Assembly (NCBI GenBank): GCA_019237515.1
Contig: JAFAGX010000324.1
Span: 1-16,391 of the forward strand
Direction of reading: 5' to 3'
From: Acidobacteriaceae bacterium
GTDB lineage: Bacteria; Acidobacteriota; Terriglobia; Terriglobales; SbA1
DNA length: 16,391 nt
Made by a program: the position numbers and the translations under genes. Below the pieces are notes generated by a model, which worked only from the letters and a program-made list of their open reading frames with translations, was not told where the DNA came from and did no database searches. Positions 7,787-13,490 of this stretch are shown piece by piece. Position 1 is the first letter of the stretch, and every line of letters begins with the position of its first letter.

Positions 7787-8578
7787 ATGAACGCGATCAC
7801 ATTCGAATCGGTCACTAAAGTGTTCTGGGGTCGCCGTGGACTGTTCAGCCGAGCAGCGGCTGAACCGAGTTTTACGCTTCGAGAGCTTTCAGTGCAGGTC
7901 AGTTCTGGATCCGTTCTGGCTGTCCTCGGCCCCAACGGCAGCGGCAAGACGACTCTGCTCAGGCTGATCTCGACGATGCTCTTGCCTGACCACGGTCGAG
8001 TTCTTGTGCACGGTGCAGACACACGTAGGCATGCGCAACAGGTACGCACCAAGGTCGGTTTTGCGATTTCCAACGAACGATCGTTCTTCCCCCGCCTGAC
8101 GGCGCGCGAAAACCTCGAGTTTTTTGCTGCTTTAGATAACGTTCTCATTAAAGCGCGCAGCCATCGCACTCAAACTGTGCTGGACCGCACTCTCCTGTTG
8201 GAGGCTTCCGATACTTTGGTTATGAATTTTTCCAGCGGAATGTGTCAGAAATTAGCCCTGGCTAGGGCGCTCATGAAGCAACCATCTGTACTCTTGCTTG
8301 ACGAGCCAACTCGCAGCCTGGATGCTGCCGCTGCTTCGGAGATCCGGAAGTTGGTCCGGGAAGTGTCGTCCACTGGCACTACGGTTGTCGTCGCGACTCA
8401 TAATCTTGAAGAAGCATCTGCGGTCGCTGACTCCGTGCTCGTCTTGGAGCGAGGCCGGGTCGTCTCCGCCGGTGATCTCCGTCATGCCGCAGCCGCAGAC
8501 GTGCGCTTCGCTTATCCTGATGCGATGGCAGGGGTAGACGTCAACGATGCGATCTGCGCAATCGAGAACTGCCCATGA
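7787..8578 (+). CDS. ABC transporter ATP-binding protein (ABC-2/DrrA-like exporter)
   Basis: The 263-residue protein is the ATPase half of an exporter. Walker A GPNGSGKTT lies at 48-56, a NERSFFPRLTARENLEF block at 96-112, the signature at 147-155, Walker B LLLDEP at 169-174 and the H-loop His in ATHNLEEA at 205. The signature reads NFSSGMCQK instead of LSGGQ-type, and the Q-loop position carries Asn/Glu rather than Gln; both occur in the DrrA/ABC-2 branch. The start is the ATG at 7787 (MNAITFESVTKVF), where the family normally begins; a GTG 11 codons earlier is also open. Neither has a Shine-Dalgarno. The stop overlaps the permease start (ATGA at 8575-8578), so the two are co-translated. Cargo is unknown; lipid-linked glycan, drug or peptide are all possible. 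Confidence 0.92.
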   Translation: MNAITFESVTKVFWGRRGLFSRAAAEPSFTLRELSVQVSSGSVLAVLGPNGSGKTTLLRLISTMLLPDHGRVLVHGADTRRHAQQVRTKVGFAISNERSFFPRLTARENLEFFAALDNVLIKARSHRTQTVLDRTLLLEASDTLVMNFSSGMCQKLALARALMKQPSVLLLDEPTRSLDAAAASEIRKLVREVSSTGTTVVVATHNLEEASAVADSVLVLERGRVVSAGDLRHAAAADVRFAYPDAMAGVDVNDAICAIENCP

Positions 8579-9384
8579 TCGGCTGCGGGCCGGCTGACAA
8601 GGCTGCGGCAATCCTGCGCCGCGATTTTCTCACCGCAACGCGCTACCGCTCAGCCTCCCTGCTTACGATCGGCGGAGTGGCGGCTGAACTGGCTGCTTTC
8701 TACTATCTTGCCAAGGCAATTGGACCTGGTTTCCGACCCGAAGGCGTGGATTATTTCTCATTCCTGGTGGTCGGGACGGGTTTTTACACTTTTCTGGTAA
8801 TGGCAATCCATTCGTTCCTGCAGGCGGTGCAGGAGGCGCAACAATGTGGCACGTTTGAAGTGCTCATGACTACACCTACGCCGCCCACATTGGTTGTTTG
8901 CCTGAGCGCGTTGTCCAACTGCTTTCGCAGTGCACTCCAGCTTCTTCTGTATTTGTTAGCTGGACTGCTTTTGTTCGGAAGCCCATCGCGCACCCCTCAT
9001 GTGGGCGCCTCACTGATAGTTTTTTCATTATCGCTTGTTGTCGCAGTTGCGATCGGCATGATGGCGGCGGCCCTTCAGGTTGCCATTCAAAAGGGTTCGG
9101 TTGTGTTGTGGGCCTTGGGTTCGGGAGCATGGCTCTTAACTGGAACATTGTTTCCCGTGGCGAATCTCCCAGGCTGGCTGCGTGTCGCCGCAAACCTGAT
9201 CCCGCTTACTCATGCTCTGAATGCCATGCGAGCGGCGCTGCTCGAAGGGCCCGTTCGTGCCTCCATGGCCTCGGAGACCGCATTCCTGGCTGGTTTTGCG
9301 CTTGTGCTCTTGCCGTTAGGCCTGTTTGCCTTTTCCTACTCTCTTCAGCGAGCCCGCATCCAGGGCACGCTTTCCAGCTACTAA
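8575..9384 (+). CDS. ABC-2 type transporter permease
   Basis: The 269-residue protein has six hydrophobic segments at about residues 29-48, 61-83, 105-134, 143-170, 174-194 and 235-255. The ABC-2 signature is the stretch GTLFPVANLPGWLRVAANL (190-208) followed by PLTHALNAMRAAL, and it begins with a cytoplasmic Arg-rich helix (ILRRDFLTATRYR). It would form the membrane channel, as a homodimer, for the ATPase encoded just upstream. The ATG overlaps the ATPase stop by four bases, the usual sign of translational coupling. The arrangement ATPase then one permease matches DrrAB/NodIJ-like exporters. The substrate cannot be deduced. Confidence 0.92.
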   Translation: MIGCGPADKAAAILRRDFLTATRYRSASLLTIGGVAAELAAFYYLAKAIGPGFRPEGVDYFSFLVVGTGFYTFLVMAIHSFLQAVQEAQQCGTFEVLMTTPTPPTLVVCLSALSNCFRSALQLLLYLLAGLLLFGSPSRTPHVGASLIVFSLSLVVAVAIGMMAAALQVAIQKGSVVLWALGSGAWLLTGTLFPVANLPGWLRVAANLIPLTHALNAMRAALLEGPVRASMASETAFLAGFALVLLPLGLFAFSYSLQRARIQGTLSSY

Positions 9385-9494
9385 TATCGGTTCCCACTCC
9401 GCAACAAACCGTTACTTCGGTTATCTCCAATGGGGTCGCAATTACGTTCAACACCGGTATCGGTCAATACAATCAAGATGAACTGCTTTTCTTG

Positions 9495-9938
9495 ATGAGT
9501 ACGATAGCCCCAATTCAAGGTCCACCGCGCCGCAGTACTCGCATTCGTGCGCAAATCCCCATACGGGTCACCAGTCTGGATTCCTCGGTGGAGTTCTCCG
9601 AACACTGCCACACTCTAGTGATCAACATGGAAGGTTGCGGAGTGCGCCTTTCCCGGCCGCTCGAAGCCGGATTCCCATTGTTGTTGGACGAACTTCCCAA
9701 CGGCGGCTCGGCAGAAGCTCAAGTCGCGAACTGTGTGCCGCTCGGCACAGAAAGCAAGTACTGGGTCGTGGGAATTGCACTCGCCGAGCCCGCAAACATC
9801 TGGTGTGTCAAGCCAACTCCCGCTGACTGGAAGGATTCCGCTCCACCGCTACAACCTGTGCCGTTGCCCAAAAAGGCCGGTGAGTGGCCGTACTCATTCT
9901 TCTCGGAAAAGGGAGAAGCTCACCCCGGTCGCAAGTAA
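9495..9938 (+). CDS. PilZ-domain protein
   Basis: The 147-residue protein begins with the PilZ RxxxR motif (R12-R16 in PPRRSTRIRAQIPIRV). A beta-barrel core follows (TLVINMEGCGVRLSRPLEAG, 40-59), then KYWVVGIALAEP and NIWC. PilZ domains usually bind cyclic di-GMP through RxxxR and (D/N)xSxxG. The second motif here is N44-M-E-G-C-G49, so the Ser is Glu and binding may be weakened. The tail is Pro-rich and probably disordered. The ATG at 9495 places the RxxxR motif close to the N-terminus as usual; the frame is open far upstream only because it overlaps the permease in another frame. It follows the permease by 110 bases and may share its transcript; TACAAT at 9468-9473 could be its own -10. Confidence 0.8.
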   Translation: MSTIAPIQGPPRRSTRIRAQIPIRVTSLDSSVEFSEHCHTLVINMEGCGVRLSRPLEAGFPLLLDELPNGGSAEAQVANCVPLGTESKYWVVGIALAEPANIWCVKPTPADWKDSAPPLQPVPLPKKAGEWPYSFFSEKGEAHPGRK

Positions 9939-9953
9939 ATGCGCGGCATCTAC

Positions 9954-11462
9954 TTAGAACTCCAGATGTAATCGAACGCTCCCAACCAACACAGGACCGC
10001 GGTCTCGGTTGTAGCCGGGATTGTTGATGTGCTGCAGATCCGGCCCCATGTAAATCCCACGCCAAAGGTGCGCGGTGTAATACGCCTCGAGGATATCTTC
10101 ACGACCATAGCGCAAGGCACCGTCGCCGAGCAGGAATCCCAGACCGCCGTGGGCGAGATAAATCTGATGGTCTTTCGCGATTCCGTTCGTTACGATCGCG
10201 ACCGCAGCTCGATCTTGCCTGCGGTGCCACATCGCACCATGGGCTCCGAGCCCACCTTCGAAGTCCTGATCTACCTCTGTGTACGCAAACGATTCTGTCT
10301 TTCCATTGTCCCAGCCAAATCGCCCGAACGCTGTTAAATGAGGCGTCAGGCTCTGTTCGAAATTCATGCCAAACCCATATTTTCGGGTGATGTGCCAAGG
10401 GTGGTTCGTAATTTCAGGTGTGGAGACAAGGTGCTCGTTGAACTGGTCGATGGCTTGCCGATAAATGCCCATATTCGCGTAATTGGTATACGCAAGTACT
10501 CGCACAACTCCCGCTTTGCGTGGAATGAACCCGCGGCGCAACTCGTATTCCCAGTTCTCGGCATGCACCTGCCACGGCCGCCAAACCAGGTCAATTCCAT
10601 TGGCGACCTTGGGCATGAGCCCTTCCGCAAATCGAATCCCCCAATTGCGATCCTCGTAGTCCAAAATCGCTCCCACCGTGTAGCCGCGCGTATCAGCCGC
10701 ATAATCCCACGCGCCGTTGTTATCGATGGTCCAATTCATGAATTGAAGGTGGGTATCCGAGCCGACAGAATTCACGTCAATAAAGTCTGCCATGGCGAAT
10801 TTTCCAAAGCGTACTTCGACGCGCCGTCGGGGCAGTTCATCGAACAACGACAGGGAATTGCGCTGGTTCTCGATCTTATCTTTGCTCAGTGCGAATACCT
10901 TGTGAATCATTGCGCGTGCGGCATAAGGAGATTTGCTGAGTTGGGGATTGCGCACGATGTCCAGGTTCGGAAACCCGGCCAGCCCGAGCCCGGTGCTCAG
11001 TGCGCTGCCCCCGGCCTCCTCAAGGTCGAACAGTAATTCGGTGGAGTTATTGAGTCGAAGCCCTGTGTACACGGTTACAACCCGCGATAGGGCCCGATCG
11101 AAATCTGGATTCAGACTGTGCGGACCAGTGTACTTCGCATTAAAACTGGGATTCGTTTGAAAGATGAAATTCGCCTGTCCGGAGAGCCAGAAACGAGTAT
11201 TCGAGAGGTGCGGAAACATGGTTTCGACGTCGTCATCGGACGGGTCTGTCGGAGTGTCGCTTTCGCCGCCGCGCTTGCCGGGAGTTCCTGGCGTTTGATC
11301 GGGTGACTGCAGCGTGGATGTGGAGTGCGCGGACTGTTCCTGGCTAAGCGCCTTCACGCTACAAAAACACGCGACGGCGATGATCGGGATGACGGCTATC
11401 CATGATGGGTGCCTGACCACTCGCCCGAGTTGTCGGACCTTATCCACGATTTCAAAAGCCAC
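9954..11462 (-). CDS. OprB-like carbohydrate porin
   Basis: The 502-residue product resembles carbohydrate-selective porins of the OprB type. A hydrophobic export segment (IAVIPIIAVACFCSVKALS, about 22-40) is followed by a Ser/Thr/Pro-rich linker (about 41-78). The barrel begins with FWLSGQANFIFQTNPSFNAK, and the protein ends in a terminal beta-strand with C-terminal Phe (SVRLHLEF), the usual outer-membrane sorting signal. It would form a passive channel for sugars or similar small solutes; selectivity is unknown. No ATG exists before the signal sequence, so the GTG at 11462 is used; a GTG 14 codons later (11420) gives a more conventional signal peptide and is a real alternative. No Shine-Dalgarno supports either. 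It converges on the PilZ gene with a 15-base gap. Confidence 0.85.
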   Translation of the reverse strand: MAFEIVDKVRQLGRVVRHPSWIAVIPIIAVACFCSVKALSQEQSAHSTSTLQSPDQTPGTPGKRGGESDTPTDPSDDDVETMFPHLSNTRFWLSGQANFIFQTNPSFNAKYTGPHSLNPDFDRALSRVVTVYTGLRLNNSTELLFDLEEAGGSALSTGLGLAGFPNLDIVRNPQLSKSPYAARAMIHKVFALSKDKIENQRNSLSLFDELPRRRVEVRFGKFAMADFIDVNSVGSDTHLQFMNWTIDNNGAWDYAADTRGYTVGAILDYEDRNWGIRFAEGLMPKVANGIDLVWRPWQVHAENWEYELRRGFIPRKAGVVRVLAYTNYANMGIYRQAIDQFNEHLVSTPEITNHPWHITRKYGFGMNFEQSLTPHLTAFGRFGWDNGKTESFAYTEVDQDFEGGLGAHGAMWHRRQDRAAVAIVTNGIAKDHQIYLAHGGLGFLLGDGALRYGREDILEAYYTAHLWRGIYMGPDLQHINNPGYNRDRGPVLVGSVRLHLEF

Positions 11463-11505
11463 TAGTGTATCGGAAAGCGGTTAAGAGACGATTACTGGAT
11501 TCAGA

Positions 11506-11540
11506 GGCACTGAGCTAATTGAGGTATTTAGCCCAGTGCC
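11506..11540 (-). other. Long RNA hairpin between the small Cys protein gene and the porin gene
   Basis: GGCACTGAGCTAA (11506-11518) pairs with TTAGCCCAGTGCC (11528-11540) over 13 positions with a single A-C mismatch, leaving a 9-base loop. It lies 10 bases beyond the stop of the 67-residue gene, so it would form in that transcript's 3' end. No T-run follows on either strand, so it is not a canonical intrinsic terminator; it may protect or end the transcript in another way. Confidence 0.5.
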
Positions 11541-11549
11541 ATGCAGAGT

Positions 11550-11753
11550 TCATGTACCCGGCTCCGCGCTCCAGCACATGCGGAGTTGCCGGTTGCCATT
11601 CTCGTCGGTGACCACGACCCAGCTCATGCTCAAGGGCAGCTTGCGTTCTGATTTCAGGGTTACCGGGCAGAGCTCGGTAATCTCCTCGCAAGCAGCCTGC
11701 GAAAACTGTGTCGTCGCCATCGTAGGCTGCGCAAATAAGATCATGCAGGACAT
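11550..11753 (-). CDS. Unrecognised 67-residue cysteine-containing protein, divergent from the CsoR-family repressor
   Basis: I do not recognise the family. The ATG at 11753 is preceded by a perfect AAAGGAGGT Shine-Dalgarno with 8-base spacing, the strongest ribosome site in the window, which argues that this short frame is real. The product has four cysteines (residues 3, 22, 29 and 60), the block SQAACEEITELC (18-29), and a hydrophobic-aromatic stretch LSMSWVVVTDENGNRQ, which looks like two beta strands with a turn. There is no signal peptide or membrane helix beyond a mildly hydrophobic first dozen residues. Its promoter carries the operator of the divergent repressor gene, so it is probably repressed by that protein and released by its ligand. 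Metal or aldehyde handling would fit but is inference only. Confidence 0.6.
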   Translation of the reverse strand: MSCMILFAQPTMATTQFSQAACEEITELCPVTLKSERKLPLSMSWVVVTDENGNRQLRMCWSAEPGT

Positions 11754-11818
11754 GTCGTTTTACCTCCTTTCTTCTGAATTGCAGCGGAAATCTGCTATGA
11801 TTTCGAAATCTTGTTATA

Positions 11819-11824
11819 TATAAT
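11819..11824 (+). promoter_or_regulatory. -10 element for the repressor gene
   Basis: A perfect TATAAT overlaps, on the opposite strand, the -10 of the divergent promoter. Transcription would start near 11831, inside the operator, which fits autorepression. No clear -35 is seen at the right distance. Confidence 0.45.
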
Positions 11825-11839
11825 ACCCCCCTACGGTAT
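11823..11839. promoter_or_regulatory. CsoR/RcnR/FrmR-type operator
   Basis: ATAC (11823-11826) and GTAT (11836-11839) form an inverted repeat around a six-cytosine tract (11826-11831) and TACG. Short TA(C/T) arms flanking a G/C-tract are the known recognition pattern of the RcnR/FrmR branch. The site sits immediately beside the gene of such a repressor and covers both promoters. Assignment is by pattern; binding is not shown. Confidence 0.7.
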
Positions 11840-11869
11840 ATGTCAATGAAAATTCCGCCTGCAGGCAAA

Positions 11870-12157
11870 ATGAAGGACAACTCACCCCAAATCTCAAAAG
11901 AGAAGCAAAAACTGCTTTCCCGCATCAAGCGACTAGCCGGGCAAATCGATGCTGCCGAGCGATCGGTCCGTGAAGGGCATGAATGCGCCGATATCCTGAT
12001 GTTGCTCGCCGCCATTCGTGGAGGAGTGAACAGCCTGATGGCAGAGATTCTCGAAGATCACATACGTCTCCACATCACTCATCCCAATCGCGGAGGCGAA
12101 TCTCCGGAGGAATTGACGGAAGACCTTATCAGCTTGGTCCGCGCTTACCTGAAGTGA
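11870..12157 (+). CDS. Metal- or formaldehyde-sensing repressor, CsoR/RcnR/FrmR family
   Basis: The 95-residue all-helical protein belongs to the DUF156 (CsoR/RcnR/FrmR) repressor family, tetramers that bind G/C-tract operators and release DNA when a metal ion or formaldehyde binds. Family features are KEKQKLLSRIKRLAGQID (10-27), GHECADIL with Cys39, AAIRGGVNSLMAEILEDH with His64, then His68, and a FrmR-like end (LISLVRAYLK). Cys39/His64/His68 match the Cys and two internal His of RcnR, but the N-terminal His of RcnR is absent. An ATG at 11840 is also open and adds 10 residues; I prefer 11870 because the predicted transcript starts near 11831 and the family is about 90 residues long. It is probably autoregulated. 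No obvious metal-efflux or aldehyde gene lies nearby; the divergent 67-residue gene is the only likely target. Confidence 0.88.
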   Translation: MKDNSPQISKEKQKLLSRIKRLAGQIDAAERSVREGHECADILMLLAAIRGGVNSLMAEILEDHIRLHITHPNRGGESPEELTEDLISLVRAYLK

Positions 12158-12191
12158 AACGGGGCGTTTGGAATAAGAGCCAGCAAGAAAA

Positions 12192-12226
12192 TCAGGACGA
12201 CCCGGAGCCCCCCGAGGTCGTCCTGA
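12192..12226 (-). terminator. Hairpin terminator of the nagA/glmS-like operon (possibly bidirectional)
   Basis: CAGGACGACC (12193-12202) pairs perfectly with GGTCGTCCTG (12216-12225), and a flanking T-A extends the stem to 11. On the minus strand the stem is followed by ATTTTCTTG, a modest U-tract, about 130 bases after the SIS gene stop. For the repressor gene on the plus strand (ending at 12157) the hairpin is followed by AAAAC, so it is a poorer terminator in that direction. The rest of 12158-12354 shows nothing else recognisable. Confidence 0.55.
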
Positions 12227-12354
12227 AAACCCTCCCGGTTAGAAGGGCGTGTGCTGGAACAACCATAAGGGCAGCATGTTTCAACGACATTGCGGAATTG
12301 TAAATTTCCTGTGAAATCGGCGATGGTTATCTAGTTACCTGGGTAGCGTGAAAC

Positions 12355-13482
12355 CTATTCAATAGTCACAGATTTCACCAGGTTCCGCGGGCGATCCACA
12401 TCCAAACCCTTTTCCACCGCCATGTAATAGGCAAAAAGCTGGAGCGGCACGATCTCAAGAATCGGCGACAAAAGCTCGGAGGCCGGCGGAACGAAGACCG
12501 TCTGGTCTGCCAGGCCGCCAACCTGCTTGTCGCCTTCGGTAGCGATCGCAATCACCCGGCCCGACTGCTCTTTGAAATTCTGAATATTCGCCACATTCTT
12601 CTCATACCGGAGGACGGCCGCGGGGTCATTCTGGTCGCAGGTTGCAATAATCACCACCGGCAGGCTTTCATCGATGAGCGCATTCGGGCCGTGTTTCGTT
12701 TCGCCCGTGGGATATCCCTCAGCATGAACGTACGACACCTCTTTGAGTTTTAGCGCGCCATCCATGGCAATGGGGTAATGGATGGCACGCCCGAGAAAAA
12801 GAAAATCCTGCACGGAACGGTACTTCTCCGCCAGCCGTTCACAAGCGGGAGCCGATTGCAACACGGTCTCGATTTTTTCCGGGATGCTTTGGAGTTGCCG
12901 CAAATGCTCCCGAATTTGATTTTCGTTGAGGCTGCCTCGGACCTGTCCCAAATACAGCGCAAATAGGTAGAGCACCGCCAACTGTGCCGTGAAAGCTTTG
13001 GTCGAAGCAATGCTGATTTCCTTGCCCGCGTACGTGTATAGGACGCCATCGGCTTCCCGCGCGATCGTGGAATCAATGACATTCGAGATTGCGATCGTAC
13101 GCGATCCTTTGGCCTTCGCCTCTCGCTGAGCAGCAGTGGTGTCGGCAGTTTCTCCCGATTGCGTGATGACGATTGTCAGCTCGCCTTTTCCGATCAGCGG
13201 ATTGCGGTACTCGAATTCGCTGGCATAGTCGACTTCGACCGGAATATTGACGAGTTCCTGGATCATATATTGCCCAGCCATGCCGGCATGGCGGCTGGTT
13301 CCAGATGCCACGATATTGATCCGCTTCAGGGCACGCAGGTCGTCCGCGTGAATACGAACGTCATCGAGCTGAACTTGCCCGCGTTCGAGGGAAACACGGG
13401 GCGAGATCGTATCGCGTAACCCTTGTGGCTGCTCGAAGATCTCTTTCAGCATGTAATGCGGGAAACCGCCCTTATCCGCCAT
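12355..13482 (-). CDS. GlmS-like SIS isomerase/deaminase lacking the glutaminase domain
   Basis: The 375 residues correspond to the isomerase half of glucosamine-6-phosphate synthase. It starts exactly at the inter-domain linker (DKGGFPHYMLKEIFEQP, 3-19) and ends like GlmS (DVDRPRNLVKSVTIE). Two SIS domains carry the sugar-phosphate loops (ASGTSRHAG, 59-67; TQSGETADT, 107-115; ASTKAFTAQ). Catalytic residues equivalent to E. coli Lys485, Glu488, His504, Arg599 and Lys603 are present (Lys245, Glu248, His264, Arg366, Lys370). The N-terminal Cys-nucleophile glutaminase domain is missing. This is a true start: AAGGAG (13492-13487) overlaps the nagA stop, five bases before the ATG. Coupled to nagA, it probably deaminates GlcN6P to Fru6P (NagB-II-like role) or makes GlcN6P with free ammonia. 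A GATase subunit encoded elsewhere is the alternative. Confidence 0.88.
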   Translation of the reverse strand: MADKGGFPHYMLKEIFEQPQGLRDTISPRVSLERGQVQLDDVRIHADDLRALKRINIVASGTSRHAGMAGQYMIQELVNIPVEVDYASEFEYRNPLIGKGELTIVITQSGETADTTAAQREAKAKGSRTIAISNVIDSTIAREADGVLYTYAGKEISIASTKAFTAQLAVLYLFALYLGQVRGSLNENQIREHLRQLQSIPEKIETVLQSAPACERLAEKYRSVQDFLFLGRAIHYPIAMDGALKLKEVSYVHAEGYPTGETKHGPNALIDESLPVVIIATCDQNDPAAVLRYEKNVANIQNFKEQSGRVIAIATEGDKQVGGLADQTVFVPPASELLSPILEIVPLQLFAYYMAVEKGLDVDRPRNLVKSVTIE

Positions 13483-13490
13483 GTCACTCC

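Larger units (their letters stand above)
11817..11846 (-). promoter_or_regulatory. Promoter of the 67-residue gene with operator in the spacer
   Basis: On the minus strand a perfect -35 TTGACA (11846-11841) and TATATA (11822-11817) are 18 bases apart. The transcript would start near 11810, about 57 bases before the ATG at 11753. The spacer is filled by the C/G-tract operator, the placement seen for RcnR/FrmR-type repressors. Confidence 0.6.

Noticed and set aside
7800..7812. TTCGAATCGG resembling a tRNA T-loop
   Set aside because: It is inside the ABC ATPase coding sequence and no acceptor or anticodon stem pairs around it.
8898..9494. Long N-terminal extension of the PilZ frame, open for about 200 codons inside the permease gene
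   Set aside because: It lies in another frame of a clear membrane protein gene, has no domain or plausible composition, and the PilZ motif sits right after the ATG at 9495.
6433..9938. Lasso-peptide biosynthetic cluster
   Set aside because: Only the nucleotidyltransferase-like and ABC components are present; no cyclase, protease, PqqD-like domain or precursor peptide was found in the gaps.
10338..11036. 232-residue plus-strand open frame
   Set aside because: Antisense shadow of the OprB-like porin; no ribosome site and no recognisable domain.
11536..11823. 95-residue plus-strand open frame upstream of the repressor gene
   Set aside because: It opposes the small Cys gene, lacks a ribosome site and runs through its promoter.
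11515..12015. 166-residue minus-strand open frame crossing the repressor gene and operator
   Set aside because: It reads antisense through the repressor, and in another frame through the better-supported 67-residue gene with its perfect ribosome site.
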